64,000 nt of DNA from VXMO01 sp965219405 (GTDB taxonomy: Bacteria; Chloroflexota; Dehalococcoidia; UBA6926). The first letter of the stretch is position 1, and each line of letters begins with the position of its first letter. Below, in pieces: positions 1-8,382 of this stretch. The stretch is taken from contig OZ244736.1 of NCBI GenBank assembly GCA_965219405.1, positions 1,240,001 to 1,304,000 on the forward strand, in the 5' to 3' direction. The position numbers and the translations under genes were made by a program. The notes under the pieces were generated by a model. The model did no database searches. It saw only the letters and a list, made by a program, of their open reading frames with translations, and was not told where the DNA came from.

Positions 1-37
1 CCGGGCGCTGGGGGGAGGTTAGGAGAAACGGCGGGGG

Positions 38-316
38 TTAGGCGGCGAGTACGACCGCAGCGACCGTGGCGGCCAGCGTGCCGATAATTCCGGCGCTGGC
101 AATAATGAGAATATTGCGCAGGCTGTCAATCTTACTGTCGAGGGCCGTAAGGCGGGTGTCGATAGACGTGAACCGCGTGTTGATATTCTCGTTCATATCG
201 CTGAACCGGGCGTTGATGTTCTCGTTCATATCGCCGAGGCGCGCGTCAACCTGAACCAGCTGGCCTTCTAGATTGCTCAGCCGCTGCTCAGTGTTTGCCG
301 GAGTCTCCGTGGTCAC
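38..316 (-). CDS. small coiled-coil membrane protein, function unknown
   Basis: A 92-residue protein. Residues about 12-66 form a polar heptad-like coiled coil that contains two nearly identical 11-residue units (pattern R-[LF]-x-D-M-N-E-N-I-N). Residues about 69-91 form one hydrophobic segment (ILIIASAGIIGT onwards), so the protein is probably anchored by its C-terminus with the coil in the cytoplasm. There is no signal peptide and no catalytic motif. It lies downstream of the MBL hydrolase on the same strand. The layout resembles many short coiled-coil anchor proteins, but I cannot assign a family. Confidence 0.6.
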   Translation of the reverse strand: MTTETPANTEQRLSNLEGQLVQVDARLGDMNENINARFSDMNENINTRFTSIDTRLTALDSKIDSLRNILIIASAGIIGTLAATVAAVVLAA

Positions 317-374
317 GATACATGGCCCCTATCTGTGGCCAGTGTAACAGAGTTGGATAAGGCCAAAGGGAGCC

Positions 375-1214
375 TTAAAGAACCTGCCAGGAGCGCTTGC
401 CGTCAAGGCGAACGACACGACCGATGTTGGTTCCCACCGGCATGTGACCCGAAGCAACCGCGAGCCCCTCATCCTCAAGACGCTGAACCAGCGAGGCCCG
501 CGTTTGCGCGGCGAGCGGCTTATCGACGTCAAAGCCCACGTTCCATGACGTCTCCGTCAACTGCGCGGCCGTGTGTAAGGCGTCACCGATGATGATGGCC
601 CTCTCGCCGCCGGAGCTGATCAGGAAGCACTGGTGGCCGGGCGTGTGGCCGGGGGTGACGAACGTGGTGATCTCGTCCGTGATGGCCTCGTTGTCGCCGA
701 CAAGCTCCATCGCGTTGAGGCCCTGCAGGGGGATGACGCTGTTCTCCATGTGGGGAGAATTCGGCAGGACGTCCGCGGATGTGAAATAGTCCCAGTCGCC
801 CTGCGGAACGGTGTACGTGGCGTTCGGGAACGTGGCGCGGGCCGCGTCGCCGTCCCACGTAACGTTCCAGCCCACGTGGTCGCCATGAAGGTGCGTAATA
901 AGGACGCGGGAGATCTCATCCGGGCTGATGCCCGCCCCGTTCAGTTGATCCATGAGTTGGCCGCCGATGCCGCCCATCGCCTCGAAAGGCCCCTGCCCCA
1001 GGCCGGTGTCTACCAGCATGGTTTGCCCGCCGGAGCGGAGGGCAAAGAAGCCCATCTGGAAGGGGAGCAGGCCGTCCGGCGTCATGGTGTCCTTGTAGGC
1101 GTCCCATGATGCGGCGGGAACGTCCGGGAAGACCATCGCCGGATCACGCGGCGCGGGCCCAATATCCACAAATGCCAAAATCTCAACGTTTCCAACAGTA
1201 ATACGGTCAGTCAT
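375..1214 (-). CDS. MBL-fold metallo-hydrolase
   Basis: A 279-residue metallo-beta-lactamase-fold protein. The zinc motif HLHGDH is at residues about 108-113. A downstream His (TPGHTPGH, about 190), Asp (IIGDALH) and His (SGHMP) complete the usual two-metal set. The preceding strand MLVDTGLGQG is also typical. Such enzymes hydrolyse esters, lactones or thioesters in the cytoplasm; the substrate cannot be read from sequence. The ATG start is preceded by an AGAGGAAAC ribosome site. It is a single gene between the coiled-coil gene and HicB. Confidence 0.85.
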   Translation of the reverse strand: MTDRITVGNVEILAFVDIGPAPRDPAMVFPDVPAASWDAYKDTMTPDGLLPFQMGFFALRSGGQTMLVDTGLGQGPFEAMGGIGGQLMDQLNGAGISPDEISRVLITHLHGDHVGWNVTWDGDAARATFPNATYTVPQGDWDYFTSADVLPNSPHMENSVIPLQGLNAMELVGDNEAITDEITTFVTPGHTPGHQCFLISSGGERAIIIGDALHTAAQLTETSWNVGFDVDKPLAAQTRASLVQRLEDEGLAVASGHMPVGTNIGRVVRLDGKRSWQVL

Positions 1215-1270
1215 GATGCGGTTTCCTCTTCTCCATGCGAATGCTTGCAGCCTCTTCCGAATGCGGGCGA

Positions 1271-1483
1271 TTAAGCGAAATACAGGCGATCACCCTTCGG
1301 CTGAGGCACCTCCTCCTTGCGCTCCTGAGCGACCTCAATCCAGAAGTCCATGGCTTCGGTGATGCTCTTGAGCGCCTCCTCATAGGTGTCCCCGTGCGCC
1401 ATGCACCCCGGCAACTCCGGCACATCGGCGATGTAAACCTTGTCGACGTTGCTCCAGTAGATGATTATCTCGTACTTCAGCAC
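1271..1483 (-). CDS. hicB: HicB-family antitoxin
   Basis: A 70-residue HicB-like protein with the partial RNase-H-like fold of the family: the first strand is YEIIIYWSNVDKVYIADVPELPGC, quoted here only as its core ADVPELPGC, followed by AHGDTYEEAL and a helix. The GTG start overlaps the TAG stop of the upstream hicA (TAGTG), so the two are translationally coupled. It should neutralise HicA and probably repress the pair. No separate DNA-binding domain is visible after the core, so repression may need a partner. Confidence 0.85.
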   Translation of the reverse strand: MLKYEIIIYWSNVDKVYIADVPELPGCMAHGDTYEEALKSITEAMDFWIEVAQERKEEVPQPKGDRLYFA

Positions 1484-1737
1484 TACTCACCTCTCAGAAT
1501 GTTGTGCTTTTCGATGTACTTCCGAACCTGCTGAACCTGATAGGCCTTTGCCTGCCCGCGCAATGGCTGCAAGTTTAGTTGATCCCGTATGCCGTCCCTA
1601 TAGAAAATGTGGTGGCTGCCTTTGATCCGCTCCTTGAATCCAAGACGGCGCAGATACGCGACGAGGTCGTTGAATCGAATGTTAGCTGACGAGCGACCAT
1701 ACAAAATCCTCCGCGCCAGTCTGTCATCCCCGTTCAC
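1483..1737 (-). CDS. hicA: HicA-family mRNA interferase toxin
   Basis: An 84-residue protein with a double-stranded-RNA-binding-like fold. The family's key motif GSHHIF carries the catalytic His, followed by LNLQPLRGQAKAYQVQQ as in other HicA proteins. I chose the GTG at 1737 because it gives the family-typical start MNGDDRLARRILYGRS. The same frame stays open far upstream across the opposite-strand gene, but that extension has no family similarity. Toxin precedes antitoxin, the usual HicAB order. It is somewhat longer than minimal HicA toxins because of the N-terminal helix. Confidence 0.8.
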   Translation of the reverse strand: MNGDDRLARRILYGRSSANIRFNDLVAYLRRLGFKERIKGSHHIFYRDGIRDQLNLQPLRGQAKAYQVQQVRKYIEKHNILRGE

Positions 1738-1839
1738 CACATCATCGTAACCCGTTAAGTGACGCACGGGTAACAGCGCACCCGCCGACGTCGTCCCCGA
1801 TGCTATACTGCGGCAAATGACGCGTGTGTGGGCTGGCTG

Positions 1840-2817
1840 ATGCGCCGAATCTATCTGGGCTCCCTTGAGCCGCGCCTCGGAAAAACCGTGATTGCCTCGG
1901 CGCTTGCGCGTCTCGCGGGCGACGGTGCGGCCTTTCGAACAACTGCCCCCAAGGGCAACGCCGCAGAACCTGAAGACACCCGCCTCTTTCCCGCCGATCC
2001 TGCCGGTGATGCGTCGCAAAGATTTCACGCCAACATCGACGCTGCGCGCGCCACGCTCTCGAATGCGGAATCCGGCGTGGAACTCTCCATCATTGACGGT
2101 ACCGGCCTGGACGACGGGCGTGTAGATGCCGCGCTGGCCGAGGCGCTGGATGCCGAGCTCTGGCTCGTGATGTGGTATGACGAGCACTTGATGGGCGAGG
2201 GTGACGCGTCGGGAATTCGCGCCGCCGCGCAGCAGTTCGGCAACCGCCTCTCGCGCATCATAATCAACGCCGTCCCGGAACTGCGGATGCACTACGTGGA
2301 ATCGATCCTGTTGCCGGCCATCGCGGACGCCGGCCTCCCTGCGTCTAACGCGATCAAGCAGGATCGAACCCTCAGCGCGCCGACGATGCGTGAGATCGTG
2401 GAGCATCTTGAGGCGGACGTGGTCGCGTATCCGGAGGGGCTGGATGTGCTTGTTCCGCGTGTCATGGTGGGCGCGCTGGCGCTGGACGGCGGCATCTACT
2501 ACTACGGACAGGCCGACGAGAAGATTGTCTTGACGCGGTGGGACCGCCCCGATCTTCAGATGCCCGCAATGGCTACCGGCTGCCAGGGAATGATTCTGAC
2601 AGGCGGGCAGGGGCCGATTCCGTACGTGCAGAATCGTGTCGATGAGCTGCAGATACCCGTGGCGGTTGTGCCCGGCGGAACGGTAGCGACGGCCACGCGC
2701 CTGAGTGACGGCGCGCTCGGCGGACGCGGGCAGATGCACCCGGACAAGGTGTCCGTGTTGGCGAGCCAACTCCAGGACTCATCCCTTGTGCAGGAACTCC
2801 TGGCGGTCTCCGCATGA
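1840..2817 (+). CDS. phosphotransacetylase N-terminal-like protein (BioD-like P-loop plus DRTGG domain)
   Basis: About 325 residues. The N-terminus has a BioD/Pta-type nucleotide loop, GSLEPRLGKT, and the second half matches the DRTGG module, with ATGCQGMILTGG and IPVAVVPGGTVATATRL. There is no C-terminal phosphate acetyltransferase domain, so it corresponds to the regulatory N-terminal part of long Pta enzymes. Stand-alone versions are common in Chloroflexota and cyanobacteria, with no defined reaction. The ATG at 1840 is favoured over the GTG at 1828. Its stop overlaps the next start by 4 nt (ATGA), implying coupling to the DUF3090 gene. Confidence 0.75.
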   Translation: MRRIYLGSLEPRLGKTVIASALARLAGDGAAFRTTAPKGNAAEPEDTRLFPADPAGDASQRFHANIDAARATLSNAESGVELSIIDGTGLDDGRVDAALAEALDAELWLVMWYDEHLMGEGDASGIRAAAQQFGNRLSRIIINAVPELRMHYVESILLPAIADAGLPASNAIKQDRTLSAPTMREIVEHLEADVVAYPEGLDVLVPRVMVGALALDGGIYYYGQADEKIVLTRWDRPDLQMPAMATGCQGMILTGGQGPIPYVQNRVDELQIPVAVVPGGTVATATRLSDGALGGRGQMHPDKVSVLASQLQDSSLVQELLAVSA

Positions 2818-3359
2818 CGGAAGCCGACGAGGCTCATATCATCGGGCCCGCCAATCAATTCGTAATAGAAGCCGTGGGACAGCCGGGTGACCGGCAATTC
2901 AGAATCCTCGTGCAGGGCCCGGGGGGCGACGCGACGATCTGGCTTGAGAAAGAGGATATGAGCCGCCTCGCGCTGTCTGTCGAGCGTCTGCTCCAAATGG
3001 TTCAACGAAACGTTGAGGAGGCCTCATCGCGAGGAACCAACGTGGAGGAGCTGCCAACGGAGTCACCGTCGCAGTCTTTCGAGTTTCAGTCCGGTTCATG
3101 GGCCGTCGGCTACCTGGAATCAGCGCACGTGATTGAGTTCCAGGCGCACGATATAGAGGATGAGGATGACACTCAGCCTCGCCTGCGCTTCTGGACGACG
3201 ATGGCGCAGAGCCAGGATTGGTCGACCAGGGCGATAGAGGTCTATTCGGCCGGTCGTCCCCGGTGCCCGTTGTGCCATGGCCCCATGAATCCCGGAATGA
3301 ATCACGTGTGCCCGATGACGAATGGGCACCATGGCGCAACGGTGGGCGGCTCGCAGTAG
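2814..3359 (+). CDS. DUF3090 family protein
   Basis: A 181-residue protein that matches DUF3090: it begins with a predicted beta domain (QFRILVQGPGGDATIWLEKEDMSRL), here described by the core GPGGDATIWLEKED. It ends with a zinc-ribbon-like tail holding CPLCHGPM and HVCPMTNGHH. Members sit beside the SCO1664 family in Actinobacteria and Chloroflexota, as here. Function is not established. It overlaps the upstream gene by 4 nt and is followed by the SCO1664 gene after 33 nt, so the three form an operon. Confidence 0.85.
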   Translation: MTEADEAHIIGPANQFVIEAVGQPGDRQFRILVQGPGGDATIWLEKEDMSRLALSVERLLQMVQRNVEEASSRGTNVEELPTESPSQSFEFQSGSWAVGYLESAHVIEFQAHDIEDEDDTQPRLRFWTTMAQSQDWSTRAIEVYSAGRPRCPLCHGPMNPGMNHVCPMTNGHHGATVGGSQ

Positions 3360-3392
3360 GCGCGCCACGCCGGAGCGCCTTCCTCTTCGGAC

Positions 3393-4136
3393 ATGACCGC
3401 GCCCGGGAAGTACTCCTACGCGAATCCTGAACCGGACATCGTCACGACAATTCGCGACGGTGAATTCGTGGATATGCGGCCCCATCCGTATGGCTCAAAC
3501 GCCGTCTTTACCGGGTTGATTGAGGCCGAGGCGGGGCAGGTCAGGGTCATCTACAAACCACAGCGCGGCGAGGCGCCGCTGTGGGATTTCCCACCGGGGA
3601 CGCTGTATTTAAGGGAGTGCGCGGCGTTCGAGCTGAGCCGGGCGCTTGGCTGGGACATGGTCCCGTTCACCATTGCGCGTGATGGGCCGTACGGCATCGG
3701 CGCGGTGCAGATTTTCGTTGAGCACGACCCGGCGGAGACGTATTTCACGCTGCGCAATGAGCACCGAACGGATCTGCAGCGGATGGCCCTCTTCGATGCG
3801 CTGGCGAACAACGCCGACCGCAAGGGAAGCCATTGCCTGAGGGATGAGTCCGGCAGGTTGTGGGGAATCGACCACGGTCTGATGTTCAACGAGGACTATA
3901 AGCTGCGGACGGTGATCTGGGACTTTGAAGGAGAAGAGATACCCGAGGATATGCTCGGCGACCTGCAGGACTTGTGTCCGCGCCTTGAGGACGGTTCAGA
4001 CTGCGCCGTCATGATGAGTGAGTTCCTGTTGACGGAAGAGGTGGAGGCGCTGCGGGACCGGTTGGACGTGCTGCTTGAGGAGCGTATCTTTCCGGTGGCC
4101 GGGCTGGGCCGTAACGTTCCCTGGCCGCCGCTCTAG
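3393..4136 (+). CDS. SCO1664-family protein (PI3/4-kinase-like fold)
   Basis: A 247-residue protein. VIYKPQRGEAPLWDFPPGTL contains the nucleotide-binding Lys strand. LFDALANNADRKGSHCL gives the catalytic-loop-like Asp/Arg/Asn set, and GIDHGLMFN the metal-binding segment. The family is distantly related to phosphatidylinositol 3/4-kinases and HipA-type kinases, but its substrate is unknown. It is the last gene of the Pta-like/DUF3090 operon and ends 3 nt from the end of the convergent inositol-monophosphatase gene. Confidence 0.85.
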   Translation: MTAPGKYSYANPEPDIVTTIRDGEFVDMRPHPYGSNAVFTGLIEAEAGQVRVIYKPQRGEAPLWDFPPGTLYLRECAAFELSRALGWDMVPFTIARDGPYGIGAVQIFVEHDPAETYFTLRNEHRTDLQRMALFDALANNADRKGSHCLRDESGRLWGIDHGLMFNEDYKLRTVIWDFEGEEIPEDMLGDLQDLCPRLEDGSDCAVMMSEFLLTEEVEALRDRLDVLLEERIFPVAGLGRNVPWPPL

Positions 4137-4139
4137 CCG

Positions 4140-5063
4140 TCAGGATGTCTTCCTACGCCTCTCAGCCCACCATCGGCGCAGGCGGAAGATGTAGCGGGAG
4201 CGGAGGTGGATGCGGTCTCCGGTGTGATCTGCCACAGTCTCATTGCCCGCGAGGATGGCGGCCCGCCAGTCGTGCAGGTCGTCCAGCGAGACTGACTCAT
4301 CGCCGAACGCACTGAACTGTGACCACGGGTCCCGGCGGGCGCTCTTCTCCAGCACACGCCCGCCCGCCTCCTGGATGAGGAGTATTCCCGCGGCCACATC
4401 CCAGATCTTCGGCTGGGCAAAGAGGCACAACTGCATCGATCCCCGTGCAACCAGTGCCATCTCATAGGCGATTGAGCCGAGAGACCGAATCTCCCCCAAC
4501 CGCATCCGCAGGCCGTCTTTGAAGCCCCACATCCGCCAGTAATAGGAGGGCATTCCGGTGAGCCGACCGCGTTCCGGCTCGGCGTTGGGAGTGACGGCGA
4601 TGGGCCTGCCGTCCTGGAATGCTCCGCCTCCCCGTCGCGCGTGAATGACGGAACCGCCGTCCGGGCCGGGGACAAAGATTGCCGCGGCGGCGGGATGGCC
4701 CTTGTGGAGCACGCCGATGGATGACGCAAAGACGGGCAGGCCGTTCAGGAAATTCGTCGTGCCGTCGAGCGGATCAAGCACCCACACGAAATCGGCTGAG
4801 CCATGCTCTGAATTGGGATTCTCCTCACCAACGATGCCGTGATCGGGAAATGCCTCGGCAATCGCCGAGCGCAGCCAGTCCTCTGATTCGCGGTCGGCCT
4901 GCGTCACGGGGTCCCGATGGCCGTCGGACTTGTATTCGATGTCCAGAGGCTTGCGGAAGTGGCTGAGGAGGATTTCGCCGGCCTTGCGCGCGAAATCGAC
5001 GGCGCGGCGCTCAATTTCCTCGAGTTGAGCCGCTTCACGTGACTCAACAGTCTGCTGCATCAT
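4140..5063 (-). CDS. inositol-1-monophosphatase family enzyme
   Basis: A 307-residue Mg-dependent phosphatase. The metal site GEE near residue 79 is followed by VWVLDPLDGTTNFLNG (motif DPxDGTxNF), and the third metal ligand is in WDVAAGILLIQEAGG. All catalytic acids are present. The family removes phosphate from inositol-1-phosphate, fructose-1,6-bisphosphate or PAPS; the N-terminal helix and overall length fit SuhB-type enzymes. The C-terminal extension ends with a basic tail RLRRWWAERRRK. It is convergent with the SCO1664 gene and has two adjacent ATG starts. Confidence 0.88.
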   Translation of the reverse strand: MMQQTVESREAAQLEEIERRAVDFARKAGEILLSHFRKPLDIEYKSDGHRDPVTQADRESEDWLRSAIAEAFPDHGIVGEENPNSEHGSADFVWVLDPLDGTTNFLNGLPVFASSIGVLHKGHPAAAAIFVPGPDGGSVIHARRGGGAFQDGRPIAVTPNAEPERGRLTGMPSYYWRMWGFKDGLRMRLGEIRSLGSIAYEMALVARGSMQLCLFAQPKIWDVAAGILLIQEAGGRVLEKSARRDPWSQFSAFGDESVSLDDLHDWRAAILAGNETVADHTGDRIHLRSRYIFRLRRWWAERRRKTS

Positions 5064-5182
5064 GGGGCGCTTATGCCGTGGCAGGTTGATTGCGCGTGTC
5101 GTCTGTCATCATCGAAATCCGTCACGCGCCCACCATAGCCACGCGGTCAATGCCGCGTCAAACACCGCCGCCTGATCCGGTA

Positions 5183-5998
5183 CTAGATTGTGCGGCGCTT
5201 GTACGCCGCAGCGAGGGCGAACACGCCGGTGGCAATGAGTGCCATCGCCGGGCCGGACGGGATGTTCATGTAGTAGGAGAAATACAGTCCGGCGATGGCG
5301 GAAAAAGAGCCGATGACCGCGCCGACGATCATGCCGTTGACGAACCGGCGCGCCAGCAGGTGACCCGCGGCCGCAGGCGTGATGAGCATGGCCATCACCA
5401 GCACGATACCGGCCGCCTGGATCCCGATCACGATGACCAGGGCGAGCAGCGTCAGCAGGGCGTAGTCGACCATGTTGACGGGGATGCCGACCACTTCCGC
5501 GTTGACAGGATCAAATGTGGCATAGACCGCTATGCGGTGGATGGCATAGAGAGCGGCGATGACCATGGCGGCGAGCCCAAGCGAAACGTAGACGTCAGTG
5601 GTGGTCACGCCAAGCACCTGGCCGAGCAGCAGGTCTTCCACGTTCACAGTGAGGCCCTCCGCCGTTGCCAACATCGTCAGGCCGAGCGCAAACATGCCCG
5701 CGAAAACGATGCCGACGGATGTGTCCTCGCTGACGCCCGTCTTGCGGCTAATGAACCCCATCAGCGCCGCGATGCCGACACCCGCGGGCACGGCGGCCAT
5801 CAGCGGGCTGAATCCAAGCATGAACGCCACTACCATCCCCGGCAGGACGGAGTGGGCGAGAGCGTCTCCCATAAATGAGCGCCCGCGCGCGATGACGTAT
5901 GCGCCGATGATCGGGCACATCGCGCCCACAAGCACGGACACCACCAAAGCCCGGATCATGAAGTTGTATTGGAAAGGGTCGAAGATGTACTCAATCAT
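5183..5998 (-). CDS. znuB: zinc/manganese ABC transporter permease
   Basis: About 271 residues with eight or nine membrane segments, typical of ABC-3 metal permeases: FMIRALVVSVLVGAMCPIIG opens the first helix, then ARGRSFMGDALAHSVLPG and a C-terminal AALYFS-like core. I start at MIEYIF rather than the upstream ATG, whose extra 32 residues are low-complexity and overlap the ATPase gene. The chosen start overlaps the ATPase stop by 8 nt. It is third in a regulator-ATPase-permease operon. Zinc versus manganese is not decided by sequence, so the gene symbol is tentative. Confidence 0.85.
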   Translation of the reverse strand: MIEYIFDPFQYNFMIRALVVSVLVGAMCPIIGAYVIARGRSFMGDALAHSVLPGMVVAFMLGFSPLMAAVPAGVGIAALMGFISRKTGVSEDTSVGIVFAGMFALGLTMLATAEGLTVNVEDLLLGQVLGVTTTDVYVSLGLAAMVIAALYAIHRIAVYATFDPVNAEVVGIPVNMVDYALLTLLALVIVIGIQAAGIVLVMAMLITPAAAGHLLARRFVNGMIVGAVIGSFSAIAGLYFSYYMNIPSGPAMALIATGVFALAAAYKRRTI

Positions 5999-6824
5999 GC
6001 ACAGGATGCGTCTCTTCGTGCCGTTCCTGCACGGGTGTGCGCCCGGGCTCTTCATGCATATGCGTGCTGCCGCCGGTGGCGAAGATGACGCCATGGGAGC
6101 CGTACAGCTCTTCCAAAACCTTGGGTGTAAACGCCTCCTCGGGCGGCCCGCAGGCGCAGACGTGCTTGTTGATGCAGAGACAGATATCGAATCGCTTGGC
6201 GAGATTCGTCAGATCGTGGGTGGCGAGGAGGATAATCTTGCCCTCATCACGAAGGCCGCGCAGTACCCGCACAATGTCCTCCTGGGCGCCAAGGTCGACG
6301 CCGCTAAAGGCCTCATCAAGCAGCAGAACGGACGCCTTCTGGCACAGGGCCCGCGCGATGAACGCACGCTGCCGCTGGCCGCCGGACAGCTCTGTCATAA
6401 GCGCGGAGCGCCTATCCCAGAGATTCACTCGCTCAAGACTCTGCCGGCACAGCTCCCTGTCCTCTCGGCCGTAGCGCCGCAGCCATCCCTTTGAGTTGGT
6501 GCGGCCCATCATGACGACGTCCTCGACCGTGACGGGGATTCTCCAGTTGATGCTGTCCCGCTGGGGAACATATGCCACGCCGCCCTGGTTGAGCGGCCGC
6601 TCTGTGTGAATGGCGGCGGAGCCGTGGTGAACGGGAATGCGGCCGGAGATGGCCTCAAACAACGTGCTCTTGCCCGCGCCATTTGGTCCAACCACGCCAA
6701 CCAGCGTGCCGGGCCCGAATTCAAATGAGACATCGGTCAGAACCCGGGTGCCGGACCGCTCAATGGTCAGGTCGTTGACCACAATGCTGGGTGGGCCGAT
6801 CCCGGAGCCGTTCGCTGTGGCCAT
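5991..6824 (-). CDS. znuC: zinc/manganese ABC transporter ATP-binding protein
   Basis: A 277-residue ATPase. It has Walker A GPNGAGKST, signature LSGGQRQRAFIARAL, and Walker B VLLLDEAFSGVD followed by the switch His in LLATHDL. The C-terminal region is rich in Cys and His (CLCINKHVCACGPPEEAF, HMHEEPGR), possibly a metal-sensing tail. It sits between a Fur-type regulator (42 nt upstream) and its permease. No solute-binding protein gene is linked here, so the importer is incomplete within the window. Confidence 0.88.
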   Translation of the reverse strand: MATANGSGIGPPSIVVNDLTIERSGTRVLTDVSFEFGPGTLVGVVGPNGAGKSTLFEAISGRIPVHHGSAAIHTERPLNQGGVAYVPQRDSINWRIPVTVEDVVMMGRTNSKGWLRRYGREDRELCRQSLERVNLWDRRSALMTELSGGQRQRAFIARALCQKASVLLLDEAFSGVDLGAQEDIVRVLRGLRDEGKIILLATHDLTNLAKRFDICLCINKHVCACGPPEEAFTPKVLEELYGSHGVIFATGGSTHMHEEPGRTPVQERHEETHPVHD

Positions 6825-6866
6825 AACGCTATTCCTTAAGGAAATAAGAGGCGAATGTCGCTCCGT

Positions 6867-7328
6867 TTAGGAGACGTGCGTGTGTCCGACGGACGGAATC
6901 GGTCTGTTCTGCCGCGCGCACTCGGCACAGCTGATATAGAGTTCGATCCGGTGCCCGATGATACTGCCGCCAACCTCATTGCCTATGAGGCGGAGGACGC
7001 GCTCAACCGTGCCCGCGTGAAACTCGCCGATGGTGCCGCATGTGACACAAACGGTGTGATGGTGGTGCTCCGCGTGTGCGAGCGAATAGCGCGGCTCCCC
7101 ATTGATGAGGCTCAACTTGCAGATGATGCCCGCTTCCAGAAGCAGCTTGATGGTGCGGAAGACGGTGGCGCGGCCGATATGCGGCAGATCGCGCACAAGG
7201 TCTTCAGCGGTGAAACCATCACTCCTTTTCTCGATGTTCTCGACGATTTCCCTGCGCGGCAGGGTGGAGCGATAGCCCTGGTTTTCCAGGGCCGCGAGAA
7301 TGTTGGAACCGCGTATCTCGATAGTCAT
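6867..7328 (-). CDS. Fur-family metal-responsive regulator (Zur/Fur-like)
   Basis: About 153 residues: a winged helix (SDGFTAEDLVRDLPHIGRATVFRTI) and a dimerisation domain with HAEHHHHTVCVTCG. The structural zinc cysteines are CVTC and, near the C-terminus, CAEC. The regulatory site His cluster HHHH is present. Being first in an operon with metal ABC genes it probably controls that uptake. I prefer the ATG at 7328; a GTG at 7343 lies only 3 nt from GGAGG, so it is less likely but not excluded. Confidence 0.88.
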   Translation of the reverse strand: MTIEIRGSNILAALENQGYRSTLPRREIVENIEKRSDGFTAEDLVRDLPHIGRATVFRTIKLLLEAGIICKLSLINGEPRYSLAHAEHHHHTVCVTCGTIGEFHAGTVERVLRLIGNEVGGSIIGHRIELYISCAECARQNRPIPSVGHTHVS

Positions 7329-7384
7329 GATACTCAGTCTCACCTTCCTCCAATATCTTCACGTCTTTCAATTGGGTTGATATA

Positions 7385-7413
7385 AAGATACCTTGTCTCA
7401 ATACCCGTGTCAA
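7385..7413 (-). promoter_or_regulatory. sigma-A-type promoter of the fur-znuCB operon
   Basis: Read on the minus strand: TTGACA (7408-7413), 17-nt spacer, TATCTT (7385-7390). The spacer and downstream region are AT-rich compared with the surroundings (ATATAAAGATA), and could hold the metal-repressor site. Initiation would be near 7378, about 50 nt before the regulator start. Confidence 0.65.
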
Positions 7414-7430
7414 CCCTCATCACCCCCCCC

Positions 7431-7470
7431 CGTCATTCCCGCGCAGGCGGGAATCTGAATCTCATTGAGC
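7431..7470. repeat. dispersed palindromic repeat, copy 1
   Basis: The core ATTCCC-GCGCAGGC-GGGAAT is at 7435-7454, preceded by CGTC and followed by CTGAATCTCATTGAGC. It sits between the fur promoter and the glycosylase gene and is one of seven related copies confined to 7.4-16.9 kb. The design resembles the short dRS3-type repeats of other bacteria. Confidence 0.8.
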
Positions 7471-7525
7471 CGCCCAAACGTCGTACCGCCAACCAGGACT
7501 CCCTTCCCCAAGGGAGAGAGCTGGC

Positions 7526-8353
7526 CTAATTCCTGATCAGAAGACCCGGTTGGCAGGTCATGCAATAGTCCGTGATGCGACGGTTGGCACTGAGACGGCT
7601 GATGCGCCCGCCGCAGCGCGGGCATTCCTGGTTCGCCTTGCCATGAACGGACAGCCATTCCCGCCGCTCTAGGTGAATATCCTCGCCCATTAACTCGCGC
7701 AGGATGACGACGGCACGGCGCGGAACGGCGTAGACCGCGGCGTGCAGCCGGGCGATCTCGTCCGCCGACAAATCCGCCCGCCGGCGGAACGGTGAGAGGC
7801 CGGCCTCCCACACAATCTCGTCCGAATATGCGTTGCCGATACCTGCCACAAGCGCTCCCCGTGTCAGAATCCCCTTGATCTCGCCGCTGAATCGCCGCAG
7901 CCGCGTGGCGAAATCCTCGAGGCTCAGCGGCTCATCCAAAACGTCCGGACCCGTCTCCTCCAGGCGGGGAATCTCGGTGAGTCGATCCGTCGGCGCGTAG
8001 TACAGCATGCCCATCTGGCGGTCATCCAGGTAGCGCAGATCAATCTCGTTGGAGAGACTAAGGCTGAGACTAACCGTCTTGGTAAGCCTGTCTTTGGGCG
8101 CTGACAGCCGCAGCCTGCCGGTGAGCATCGGGAAAATGACGAGTGCCATTCCGTCGGAAAGGGTCAGGGTTACGCTCTTCCCGTAGCGGGACACGCCCTT
8201 AAATGAGCGCCCCTCGATGTCCGAGGCAACGTCAATCTCGGACAGCGTTCGCAGCACGGTGGGACGAATGACGCGGGCCGATTCCACAGCCGCGCCCACA
8301 ACGCACCGCTCCAGGACCTCACGGACTATGGTCAATTCCGGCGCCTCCGGCAT
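7526..8353 (-). CDS. formamidopyrimidine-DNA glycosylase/endonuclease VIII-family enzyme
   Basis: About 275 residues with the family's N-terminus MPEAPEL: mature Pro and Glu are the catalytic pair. The core Lys is in RYGKSVTL, the helix-two-turn-helix lies in GALVAGIGNAYSDEIVWEAG, and the C-terminal zinc finger is CPRCGG...YCMTCQ with the conserved Arg before it. It excises oxidised bases in base-excision repair. An in-frame upstream start adds 25 non-conserved residues, so I start at MPEAPEL. The start lies 29 nt after the stop of a small membrane protein gene on the same strand. Confidence 0.9.
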   Translation of the reverse strand: MPEAPELTIVREVLERCVVGAAVESARVIRPTVLRTLSEIDVASDIEGRSFKGVSRYGKSVTLTLSDGMALVIFPMLTGRLRLSAPKDRLTKTVSLSLSLSNEIDLRYLDDRQMGMLYYAPTDRLTEIPRLEETGPDVLDEPLSLEDFATRLRRFSGEIKGILTRGALVAGIGNAYSDEIVWEAGLSPFRRRADLSADEIARLHAAVYAVPRRAVVILRELMGEDIHLERREWLSVHGKANQECPRCGGRISRLSANRRITDYCMTCQPGLLIRN

Positions 8354-8382
8354 CGTCTCGTTCCGCCCGTTTTCTTCCTTAG

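Noticed and set aside
1483..2769. Long minus-strand frame of 428 codons across the Pta-like gene
   Set aside because: Only its last 84 codons look like a protein (HicA); the rest mirrors the plus-strand gene and has shadow-type composition.
5090..5878. Plus-strand frame of 262 codons opposite the znuB gene
   Set aside because: Asp/His/Arg-rich composition typical of an antisense shadow of a membrane protein.
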